DNA from: an uncultured Prevotella sp.
Lineage (GTDB): Bacteria > Bacteroidota > Bacteroidia > Bacteroidales > Bacteroidaceae
DNA length: 64,000 bases
Direction of reading: 5' to 3'
Assembly: GCA_946186115.1 (NCBI GenBank)
Contig: CAMHLV010000005.1
Location: 30,729-94,728, forward strand
Below, in pieces: positions 38,193-47,800 of the stretch; within the stretch, counting starts at the first letter, position 1; every line of letters begins with the position of its first letter. The notes under the pieces were generated by a model. The model made no database searches. It was given only the letters and a program-made list of their open reading frames with translations, and was not told the origin of the DNA. Both the position numbers and the translations under genes were made by a program.

Positions 38193-40211
38193 ATGAAGAT
38201 AACAATCATCAACAACGAAAGAAATGAAAAACGGTACACTCGTGAGGAGCTCGACGAGTTCGTTTCTCAGCTGAAAGACGGAACATTCAGCCAGCATTAT
38301 GTGCAAGACTATTACAAGGAGGTATGCTTTGCTGCAGAATGGATGAAACAGAGCGGCGAGTTGAAGGCCAAAAGCTTCAATGCGCTCGTATTGTTGTCAT
38401 TGGAGAATCTACGCAACTTGGCCACTGTCCAGGAATACAAACGCCTCGCCACGCAGCAGCCCTATACCCAACTCTGTTTTCTCGGCCACGATGGTCATTC
38501 ACTCCGCATCGTCTGTCCATACGCTGTCTCTGACGGTGAGCCTTCGGAAACGGCCCTGCTAAATGCCTTCCGTAAGCTGCACTATATATACTCTTCACAG
38601 TTGGGCACCACACTTGTTGAGACGGAACCCACATTCTTGAGCTGTTGCATGACCAGCTACGATCCGCAGCCATTCTATAACCCCTCGGCCATCGCCGTCA
38701 CCGTATCCAATGAGCCTGAAGAGTCGCCAGAGTTTCGTCCTATGCAGGAGAATATCAGCGACTACAACTGGCCAGAGGAGATTCCGGGACTGACCGTCCA
38801 TGAAAGTCGCTTGCGCCGTTTCCATGACTGCCTCAATGTCGCCATTGAAACACATCGCGATATTAAAGAAGATGAAATGTTCACAGACGCTGTGCTGGAA
38901 CAGTTGGCCGACGGCTGTCGCCAGATGGGTTTGCCACAGGCCTGGTGTGCACGCATGTGTACCTTCATCCCCATGCTCGGAGGAATAAAGAATCAGGAAA
39001 CCATCGAGGCCGTATTCCAGACTGCCTACCTGCGCGAGACACTGAAAACCTTCCCCCTGAAGTATATCCGTCCTTCGGCCTTGCTTACCTACAAGACCGA
39101 GGCATATATGAAGGAACACTACACGCTGCGACTCAACGTGATGACCGGCACACCTGAATACCGTCTGAATGCCGTGGGCTATGGCTTCTGGCCACTGGAT
39201 CAGGCGGCCCGCAACACAATGGCCATCAAGGCCCTGAAGGCTGGCGTCGAGTCGTGGGACAAGGACCTGAACCGCTATATTGACTCGAACCTCATTCCCA
39301 AATACTATCCGATGGAGGACTATATCAAGCATCTGCCAAAATGGAATGGCAAGACAGACTATGTAGGTGAGCTTGCACGCCGCGTGAAGACCGATAACCC
39401 ATATTGGGAAAGCGACTTCCATACATGGATGCTCTCTATGGTGGCGCAGTGGCTAGGCAAGGACCGCCAACACGGCAATGCCATCGTGCCACTGCTCATC
39501 GGTCCTCAGGGCTCAGGCAAGACCACTTTCTGCAAGCGTCTGCTGCCTGGATACTTGCAGATATATTTCAACGACCGTATTTCAATGAAGAGCGACAACG
39601 ACATCTTCATCGCCATGTCGAGCTATGCCCTCATCAACATCGACGAGTTCGATGCTATGTCGAAGTCGCAGCAGCCCATCCTGAAGTATCTGCTCTCGAA
39701 ACACGACGTGAAGTTCCGTCCGCCTTACGGGAAGACGATGGAAGAACGGCAGCGCTTCGCCTCGTTCATTGCCACCACCAACAATCGCCGTCCACTGGTG
39801 GATCCCACAGGTTCCCGCCGTTTCATCTGCGTCTATGCCGATGAAATAGACAACGACGGCAACATCTATTACGACAAGCTATACAGCCAGCTCTATGCAG
39901 AGCTACAGGAGGGGCGTAGATACTGGTTTGAGGACGAGGAAAACGCCCGTATCATTCAGCAGAACGAGTCATTCCAGCAGGTAAGCAGCTACGAACAGAT
40001 GATAGCGCTCACCTACCTGTCACCTGATGACACCCCTGAAGATGCTGAGTTCATACCCCTTCAGTCGATTATGAAGCGACTTGAGAAGATGTTTCCTACC
40101 TTTACCATTAAGAAGGGAACGGATGTTGAACTCGGGAAACGCCTGTCGAAAATGGGATATGAGCGCAAGCGCAACAACAAAGGTTCGGCATTTAAGGTGG
40201 AAGGGATATAA
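38193..40211 (+). CDS. VirE/VapE-like P-loop helicase/primase-type protein
   Basis: 672 aa; LIGPQGSGKTTFCKRLLP Walker A, INIDEFDAM Walker B, FIATTNNRRPLVDPTGSRRFICV; N-terminal BT4734-like region. Confidence 0.85.
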   Translation: MKITIINNERNEKRYTREELDEFVSQLKDGTFSQHYVQDYYKEVCFAAEWMKQSGELKAKSFNALVLLSLENLRNLATVQEYKRLATQQPYTQLCFLGHDGHSLRIVCPYAVSDGEPSETALLNAFRKLHYIYSSQLGTTLVETEPTFLSCCMTSYDPQPFYNPSAIAVTVSNEPEESPEFRPMQENISDYNWPEEIPGLTVHESRLRRFHDCLNVAIETHRDIKEDEMFTDAVLEQLADGCRQMGLPQAWCARMCTFIPMLGGIKNQETIEAVFQTAYLRETLKTFPLKYIRPSALLTYKTEAYMKEHYTLRLNVMTGTPEYRLNAVGYGFWPLDQAARNTMAIKALKAGVESWDKDLNRYIDSNLIPKYYPMEDYIKHLPKWNGKTDYVGELARRVKTDNPYWESDFHTWMLSMVAQWLGKDRQHGNAIVPLLIGPQGSGKTTFCKRLLPGYLQIYFNDRISMKSDNDIFIAMSSYALINIDEFDAMSKSQQPILKYLLSKHDVKFRPPYGKTMEERQRFASFIATTNNRRPLVDPTGSRRFICVYADEIDNDGNIYYDKLYSQLYAELQEGRRYWFEDEENARIIQQNESFQQVSSYEQMIALTYLSPDDTPEDAEFIPLQSIMKRLEKMFPTFTIKKGTDVELGKRLSKMGYERKRNNKGSAFKVEGI

Positions 40212-40220
40212 CAAACAAAA

Positions 40221-40304
40221 GTAAAACAACTTGTTTTACTGTCGTCAAGACGGTTTAAGACATAGACAACATGCTTATAAAAAAAGTAAAACAAGTTGTT
40301 TTAC
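40221..40304. repeat. Two 19-bp palindromes GTAAAACAA(C/G)TTGTTTTAC
   Basis: Copies at 40221-40239 and 40286-40304, exactly 65 bp apart. Confidence 0.75.
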
Positions 40305-40416
40305 AACAAGTAACAGCAGTGTAAGATTAACAGCAACATACACTCTGTATATGTTACTGATTATAAAGCAGATAAGACAAATAGTGTAAGATTGAATAAA
40401 TAAAGATAAAAAGAAA

Positions 40417-40833
40417 ATGGCAGTACATATCAAATTAATCAAGAACAATATCAAGCGCAGCAGTTCATACGGGAAATATTTTGCTAAGGCTGTAAGTCAG
40501 GGTGATGTGACGCTCGATGAAATCGCAGCTGAGGCTTGCCGTAACAGCGGTTTTTCAGAAGGAGCCGTCGTCGGTGTAGTGACAGAATTACAGGATATTT
40601 TGAAGGAGAAACTACGGAATGGCCAGACTGTGGTACTTCCTGGCATCGGCCGTTTCAGCCTCCGCGTGGAGAGCATCGGTGTGGATAATCCCAAGACCTT
40701 CAACATACGCCAGCACATCACCCGAATCATTTGCGGCTTCCTCCCCGCTGGCCGCCGCATTCAGGGCCGTCATATCCTTTACGACTTCTGTGATGGCGTC
40801 GATGCCGTATGGCAAAATGGCTTCAAGCCATGA
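40417..40833 (+). CDS. HU-family histone-like DNA-binding protein
   Basis: Bacteroidales HU-like sequence downstream of VirE (SSYGKYFAKAVSQGDVTLDEIAAE...GQTVVLPGIGRFSLRVES). Confidence 0.8.
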   Translation: MAVHIKLIKNNIKRSSSYGKYFAKAVSQGDVTLDEIAAEACRNSGFSEGAVVGVVTELQDILKEKLRNGQTVVLPGIGRFSLRVESIGVDNPKTFNIRQHITRIICGFLPAGRRIQGRHILYDFCDGVDAVWQNGFKP

Positions 40834-40992
40834 GATGACTAATGAAGAAAAATCGAAAATTTTTCAAAAAAACAACCAGCGTGTTGATTTTTTTTGTATA
40901 TTTGCCGACAAATACCAAATATTGTAAAAACATATATCAACTGGCCCCATATCCCTCACGCAATATGGAGCATTACTAAAAAGCAAAAAGAT

Positions 40993-41550
40993 ATGCTCAA
41001 GAAGAACAAGCTGAACATACAGATTATCATCGAGGCACTATTGGTGCTGGCTGTGACTTTGGGTATATTGGCTTATTTCACACAAAAAGCTCTCAGGCAA
41101 GAGGCACTGCTCAATGCGGAGCAGCTGCTGGAGGGTACCATGCAGGATATAGACAACATCTTGCTGAATGTAGAACAGTCAACGGCAAATGTGTATTATG
41201 ACTTGCTGGAGCATCTGGACGATCCCGACAGGATGTTCACCTACAGCAAGGAACTGGTAGAGAACAACCCCAACATCATTGGTTGCGCCATTGTCTTCAA
41301 ACCCGGTTTCTACCCTGGCAAGAACCTCTTTATGGCCTATGTACACCGTAGGTCGTCAGACACCTATGACCAGGCAGAACTGGTGACGTCGGAAACGTTT
41401 ATCGACCGCCCTTATAATGAGCAGGTATGGTACACCATTCCCGTGGAGGAAGGAAAGATAGGGTGGATTGACCCGCTGAAGGGTAAAGAGACGGAAAATG
41501 AGCCTCCAGCATCGACACAGACTATCACGATGGCTGCAGGATTACGGTAG
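40993..41550 (+). pseudogene. Truncated membrane sensor (cache-like domain; phosphatase/kinase output domain absent)
   Basis: TM helix then cache-like region ending ...DPLKGKETENEPPASTQTITMAAGLR*; nothing resembling an output domain follows. Confidence 0.55.
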
Positions 41551-41573
41551 AAATGCCCAAGTAACAGATAATT

Positions 41574-42800
41574 ATGACAAACTATAACACAACAACACTA
41601 AACAACGGACTACGCATCATACACCTGCCGTCGGCATCGCCAGTGGTGTATTGCGGCATAGGCATCAATGCCGGATCACGCCACGAGGCACTGGGCGAAG
41701 AGGGACTGGCACACTTCTGCGAGCATACCACATTCAAGGGAACTAAGAAGCGCTCGGCACTACAGATCCTAAACTGTCTGGAGAGCGTGGGCGGCGACCT
41801 CAATGCGTTTACCAACAAGGAAGATACCATATTCTATGCAGCCATACAGCGCGAACACTTCACACGAGCCGTAAACCTGCTGACCGACATCGTATTCTTC
41901 AGCATATATCCACAGCACGAGATAGAGCACGAGGTGGACGTGATATGCGACGAGATAGAGAGCTACAACGACTCACCGGCAGAACTCATCTACGACGAGT
42001 TTGAAAACATGATATTCTGCGGACATCCACTGGGACATAACATCCTGGGAACACGTGAGCGAGTACAGGGCTTCACAAGCAATGATGCACAGCGATTTAC
42101 ACAGCGATACTACCGGCCAGACAATGCTATATTTTTTGTATATGGCGACATCAGTTTCCCACAATTGGTAAAGATGCTGGAAAGGAAAGTGGGCCCCCAC
42201 CTCACAGGGGGACAGACCCCATGTGAGGCCCACCTCACAGAGGGTCTGTCCCCCTGTGAGGTTGAGGTTGAGCGCCCCTCTCATCATCAGGCTCACGTGA
42301 TGCTGGGGTGCAAGACTTTCGGTTACGACGATGTGCGCCGCATGCCGCTATACCTGCTGAACAACATACTGGGCGGACCGGGAATGAACGCACGGCTGAA
42401 TATCTCGCTGAGGGAGCGACAAGGGCTGGTATATACCGTGGAAAGCTCGATGGCAAGCTATAGCGACACAGGATGCTGGAGTGTGTACTTCGGCTGCGAC
42501 CACCACGACGTGAAGAGATGCCTGAAACTGGTGAACCGCGAACTGGACCGCATGATGCAGCATCCCTTGAGCCCGCGACAGCTGACTGCCGCCAAACGAC
42601 AGTTGAAAGGACAGCTGACGATAGCCTGCGACAACCGCGAACAGTTTGCCCTCGACATAGCCAAGCACTATCTGCACAGGGGCAAACGGCGCGACATCAC
42701 TGAACTGCTGGCTAACATTGATGCCATCACTGCCACTCAGATACAAGATGTGGCTCAGGAGCTTTTCGCTCCGAGCCACATGCAAATGATAACTCTTTAG
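41574..42800 (+). CDS. M16-family zinc peptidase
   Basis: HFCEH (HxxEH) motif in EEGLAHFCEHTTFKGTKKRS and downstream VDVICDEIE. Confidence 0.9.
   Translation: MTNYNTTTLNNGLRIIHLPSASPVVYCGIGINAGSRHEALGEEGLAHFCEHTTFKGTKKRSALQILNCLESVGGDLNAFTNKEDTIFYAAIQREHFTRAVNLLTDIVFFSIYPQHEIEHEVDVICDEIESYNDSPAELIYDEFENMIFCGHPLGHNILGTRERVQGFTSNDAQRFTQRYYRPDNAIFFVYGDISFPQLVKMLERKVGPHLTGGQTPCEAHLTEGLSPCEVEVERPSHHQAHVMLGCKTFGYDDVRRMPLYLLNNILGGPGMNARLNISLRERQGLVYTVESSMASYSDTGCWSVYFGCDHHDVKRCLKLVNRELDRMMQHPLSPRQLTAAKRQLKGQLTIACDNREQFALDIAKHYLHRGKRRDITELLANIDAITATQIQDVAQELFAPSHMQMITL
42199..42262. repeat. Perfect 21-bp inverted repeat inside the M16 peptidase ORF
   Basis: ACCTCACAGGGGGACAGACCC (42199-42219) and its reverse complement GGGTCTGTCCCCCTGTGAGGT (42242-42262). 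Confidence 0.9.
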
Positions 42801-42812
42801 TATCTAATCTGT

Positions 42813-44747
42813 TCAGAATTCAAGTATCAGCGACTGACGAGGCTTCAGCTTGAAATCCTTTGAGAGGTCGTAGTAGCGGCCTGTTGCGACATCACGGACA
42901 TGGGTGACATCCTGACCGTCGGAGAGTACCTCGGCATAGCGGTCAACCTTGAGAAGGGCCTCACTGGCAGTGCCGTTGAGGATGGTCATGACGGTGTTGC
43001 GGTGCCAGCGGCGGGTAACGACGTAGATGCCGTTATAGGGAATGAACTGAGTCTGATAGCCACGGATGATAGTCTCATTGCCCTGACGCCAGTGCAGCAC
43101 GCGACTGAGCCAGTTGAACATAGAGTTCTCGGCCTGAGTGCGCCCCTCCTTTGTAAATGCATTATGCTGGTCGCCGGGGAATCCGCCGGGGAAGTCTTGG
43201 CGCACATTGCCGTCGGTGACTTCTTTGGTACCATTCATCAGTATCTCAGTACCATAATACAGCTGCGGTATGCGCTGCACGGTAAGCAGCAGTGCAAGGG
43301 CCTGCTTCAGGGCCAGGGTGTCTTTACCGTTGCCCAGGAAGCGGTCGGTATCGTGATTGTCGATAAATGCCATCACGCTCGACGGGTTGGGATACAGATA
43401 GTCATAGACAAACGAATTGTAGAGGCGGTTGAGGCCCGAGAACCACGGATCGGTCTCCTCATTCTTGGCATGATTGATCTTGTCGTAGAACGAGAAGTCC
43501 ATGACGGTCTTAAGATATGAGTTGGGGAAACCGCGACTGACATTCTTTGAGTCTTTCTGCCATGCAGCAGTGTAGGCGGGCTCCGTAACCCACGTCTCGC
43601 CGACGGTATTGAAGTTAGGATACTCTTCGTCGAGTTCCTTCATCCACTGCGCCATGGCATCAGCATAAGCGTAGGGATAGGTATCCATGCGGATGCCATC
43701 GATGCCGACGGTCTCTATCCACCACTTTGAGTTCTGAATGAGATAGCGCATCAGGTGGGGATTGTGCTGGTTGAGGTCGGGCATGGTGGGAACAAACCAG
43801 CCCTCGGTGGTCTCTCGCTTGTCAACCTCAGAGGCATAGGGGTCTAAGACGGGAGTCAGTTTGTAACTGGTCTGCAGAAAACTGGTTCCACTGGCATTCG
43901 ACGAACCTCCCGACTCCTTAAGCCAGTCGGGCAGATTGAGCCAGTCTTTCGACGGCATGTCGCTAGTCCAGGGATGTTCGAATCCGCTATGGTTGAAAAT
44001 CATATCCATCACCACCTTGAGTCCCTTCTGGTGAGCCTCGTCGCACAGACGGCGATAGTCGGCGTTGCTGCCGAAGCGGGGGTCAACACGATAGTAGTTG
44101 GTGGTGGCATAGCCGTGGTATGTGGAATAGCCGCGCTCATCGTCGGGTGAGTCGTTTTCAAGAACGGGAGTGAGCCAGAGTGCCGTTACTCCGAGCTGCT
44201 TGAAATAGTCGAGGTGCTCGCGGATGCCGTTGAGGTCGCCACCATGACGCAGCGAGGGCTTTGAGCGGTCTTCCCTATATGAGCGCATGCCCTTGACCTG
44301 GGGATTGTGGCCGGCGCCCTGGGCGAAACGGTCGGGCATAAGCATATACAGCACGTCGCTATTGTCGAAACCTATGCGCTTGTCGCCCGACATCTCACGC
44401 TGTTTCAGCTGGTACTGGGTTTTGAGTTTTGTGGTTGGAGTCTTAAACAGCAGCGTCATGGTGCCTGGCTGGGCATCGCGCAGATTCATATACACCAAAA
44501 GATAGTTGGGGGAATCGAGGCGCACCACACTGTCTATCGCAACACCGGGATAGTCGGTGGTAACACTGGCCACATTTGCTATCCCCTTGCCATAGACCAT
44601 CAGCTGTAGCTGCGGATTCTTCATCCCTACAAACCAGTCGGTGGGTTCTACACGGTCAATCACTGGACGATTGGTAGTCTTTGCTGCACTCATAATAGTA
44701 GTGTTTGCCATTAATAAGGCACTGAAAAATAATATACGGAGCTTCAT
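42813..44747 (-). CDS. GH13 alpha-amylase-family glycoside hydrolase (neopullulanase/cyclomaltodextrinase-like)
   Basis: DMIFNHSG, GIRMDTYPYA, TVGETW, FIDNHDTDR GH13 regions. Confidence 0.92.
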   Translation of the reverse strand: MKLRILFFSALLMANTTIMSAAKTTNRPVIDRVEPTDWFVGMKNPQLQLMVYGKGIANVASVTTDYPGVAIDSVVRLDSPNYLLVYMNLRDAQPGTMTLLFKTPTTKLKTQYQLKQREMSGDKRIGFDNSDVLYMLMPDRFAQGAGHNPQVKGMRSYREDRSKPSLRHGGDLNGIREHLDYFKQLGVTALWLTPVLENDSPDDERGYSTYHGYATTNYYRVDPRFGSNADYRRLCDEAHQKGLKVVMDMIFNHSGFEHPWTSDMPSKDWLNLPDWLKESGGSSNASGTSFLQTSYKLTPVLDPYASEVDKRETTEGWFVPTMPDLNQHNPHLMRYLIQNSKWWIETVGIDGIRMDTYPYAYADAMAQWMKELDEEYPNFNTVGETWVTEPAYTAAWQKDSKNVSRGFPNSYLKTVMDFSFYDKINHAKNEETDPWFSGLNRLYNSFVYDYLYPNPSSVMAFIDNHDTDRFLGNGKDTLALKQALALLLTVQRIPQLYYGTEILMNGTKEVTDGNVRQDFPGGFPGDQHNAFTKEGRTQAENSMFNWLSRVLHWRQGNETIIRGYQTQFIPYNGIYVVTRRWHRNTVMTILNGTASEALLKVDRYAEVLSDGQDVTHVRDVATGRYYDLSKDFKLKPRQSLILEF

Positions 44748-44885
44748 AGTTATAAGTTTTCTGCAAAGATATGAAAATATATCTTATCGCCATACTACAA
44801 GTTGATGTTTTTATTTCATCAACGTGCAAAAACGATTGCACAACTTATTTCGCAACTGCAGGAGCAGGCAAGGAAACAGGAGTGG

Positions 44886-47800
44886 CTACCACTCCAGTTT
44901 CCTCACATCGATGGCTTTATAGGCTACTCGCTGGCGGCGCCAGGTATAGACGCAATGCAGTGTGCCGTCACGGCCCTGGATGATGGCTGGATAGCTGTAC
45001 TGGTCGATGGGCGAGTCTTCTAATGTCAGGGCATGGTGCCACGACTGTCCGTCGGCGCTGACAGCTATAGAGATGGGCGTGCGCACTCCCTTCTTGGTGA
45101 GGGGGAGCGTTGCGAAATTGTTGTAGATAAGGGCATGGCGGCCGTCGCTCAGCGTCACGGCATCGGTGCCGCTCTGATTGTTTTCCACCTCAGAGAGTGT
45201 GACGGGAGTCCATGTGTTGCCACGGTCGCTGCTGAACGATGTTGCCAGCCGTGCATTATGCGTGCGCATGAGCGCCTGCAGGCGTCCATCTTTTAATTTA
45301 AGGATGCTGGGCTGAATGCAGTCGATGGGATGCGGCTGGTTGTCGTCGGTCTTGATGGCTTCTGTAGATTCCACGGGGATGTATTTCCAGTTAAGGTCTC
45401 TGACGGGGGTGTCGCTCTTCCAACGGCCATCGCTGAGGTCGAGTATCTCCATGTGGAACCTCCAGCCTTTGTCCTCGGTGGATGAGCCGCAGAGCAGGCG
45501 ACCATCGATGAGTTCGGGCTTGTTCTTGATGGGACCGAGGAGGGGGAACTGGCTACCCGACGGTGACCCGTCGGGAACGGTGGCATAGCCCAGGGGCTGC
45601 TTGTCGCTCCACGTCAGACCGCCGTCCTTCGACTTGCAGAGCCAGCCCGTCCAGTCGCCCACCGTAGTACCTATCTTGAAGAAGAGCCAAAGCTCGCCGT
45701 CGGGCATCTCGAAGAGCACGGGGTTCCAGCATGACTTGCGCTTCAGAGTCTCGGGGACGCCAGTGAGGCGGGTGGTCTTGGTGTTATAGTCGTAGGTGGC
45801 CTCGTCGGGGAGGGAGGGCTTGGCGACCGAACTGCCAAGCACGGTGAGACGGATGGGGCCGGCGGTGGCGGGGGTTGTCTCGGATGTGAGGCCCGAGAGG
45901 CCCATGAAGCGGGCAAGGGGGTTGTTGATATCCAGCACTCCGTCGGCAGCAAGGATGGGGGCACTCCAGGTGTCGGAGCCTTTCTTCTTGATATTGACGT
46001 AGATGCAGACATCCGGGTCGCGCTCATGCGTGCCACCGAAGTATGCGCTTACAAGATTGCCTTTCTTGGTCTCTACTATAGTAGAGGCGTGAGCCTCAGG
46101 GAAGAAGGTGTGGTCGTAGAGGAATTCATCCTTTACAATGGCCTTGTTGCCGGTAGGTATGCTGACACTGAAGTCGTAGGAGCCCGAACCTACGGTCTTA
46201 ACGGTGCCATCGGGGAAATGAACGTCGGCCGTTGTATTGCAAGGCACGAGGATGTGCCAGTCAAGATGCTGGAGGGTCTTCTTCCACTCGCTCTTGATGG
46301 TGCCGTAAGGTGTGTCGTGACTGGCATTGACCCACTCGCAGTCTTCGATGTCGAAAGCTGGCTGAAGAGCATAACGAGCCTCCTCGGGGGCTTTGCGTAT
46401 GCCAGCAAGATACTGGTAGCACCACGTGATGAGGTCGCCAAGCAACATGACATGGTTTCCTGAGTTCATCTTGGGTGATGCCTTGTCGCCATTCCACAGT
46501 TCCCAGATGGTGGTGGCACCCTGTTCGGCCATATAGCCCCATGAGGGATAGCTCTTCTGCGTGGCCAGAAGGTAGGCTACATCGCTGAAGCCATTGTCGC
46601 TGAGAGTGCGGAGCAGCCATGATATGCCGATGACACCACATGACACATGGCCCTTGTTCTTGATGCAGATATTCTCAACCACCTGCTTCGCCACATCCTC
46701 ACGGCAGTCGTCGGGCACGATGCCGAAGGCCAGTGGCAACAGGTTTGCCGTCAGCGTGTTGTTGCCGTAGAATACGCTGTCGGGATAAAGCACATGGCCG
46801 GGGCGCGGACTGGTGCCTCGCTTGACGGTGAGGAACTTCTTGTTGAAAGCATCAATCATCTGTCTGCGCAGGGATTGCCAGCCAGCAACTTCGTCGGCAC
46901 TGACGTTGCCGACAATGCCATTGGCCGTCCACTCACTCATCAGTTGCAGACAGCGAATGACGTAGGCCGTTGACATCAGTGAGCCGTCAGTCTTGCGGTT
47001 AGGATCCTCAGAGTGTATCAGCTCCAGCTTTTCGGGCGGAGGGCACCAGTCGCCATAGCGGTCTTTCTCGATGATGCCGTTATCACTGTATTCGGCGATG
47101 ATGTGCTGTAGCCATTTCCTGATGTAGGGATAGCTGTCGATGATGGGCTGGCGGTTGCCATACTGCCTATAGAGCATGTCGCAAGTAAAGGGCAGGGCGG
47201 CAGGCCACGTCACATTATCGGAGAAATAGTTCCAGAACGTGGGAGCAACATCAGGGATGCAACCGTCGGAGCGCTGCGCCTCGCAGATGTCGCGCATCCA
47301 CTTGGTATATAGGCGCTCGTTGTCGAACAAGAACGACTCACCCAGACTTCCTACAGTGCGGTCGCCAAGCCACGGCTGGCGCTCGTCGCGCTGAGGACAA
47401 TCGACAGGCATGCCCTTGTAGTTGTCGAGAATGCCCCACCAGGCATTGCACATCACCTTGTTGAGGATTGTGTCAGAGCACTCAAAGCGTCCTGTATGTG
47501 CCATCTCATCGCTTACCTGCTGGCCAAGGAAATCAGACAAATCAGCATTTTTGAGGCCGATTACTTCCACATATTTGAAACCATGGTAAACGAATGTAGG
47601 AGACCACCAGCGCCCTGAGCCTTCATCGCCATTGCAGACATAGATGTCGGAAGACTGGGCATTGCGGAAATTCTCACGGTACAGAGTGCCGTCGGCATTA
47701 AGCTTCTCGGCATATACGAAACGGATGGTGTCGCCTTGACGACCTCTTACCCTGGCCTTAAGCCAGCCAGACATATTCTGGCCTAAATCGAGGACGACTG

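Noticed and set aside
38595-39422. 275 aa antisense ORF opposite the VirE-like gene
   Set aside because: Overlaps a conserved coding gene and its translation has no recognisable motif; typical of high-GC antisense ORFs here. Same reasoning applied to 32492-33004, 42900-43520, 47853-48290 and other antisense ORFs.
40211-40400. CRISPR array, because of regular 65-bp spacing
   Set aside because: Only short motifs (11-19 bp) recur, there are at most two copies of each, no full-length repeat exists and no cas genes are present.
44802-45023. Small plus-strand ORF MMFLFHQRAKTIAQLISQLQEQ...
   Set aside because: Second half is antisense to the GH78-BNR gene; no promoter or homology recognised.
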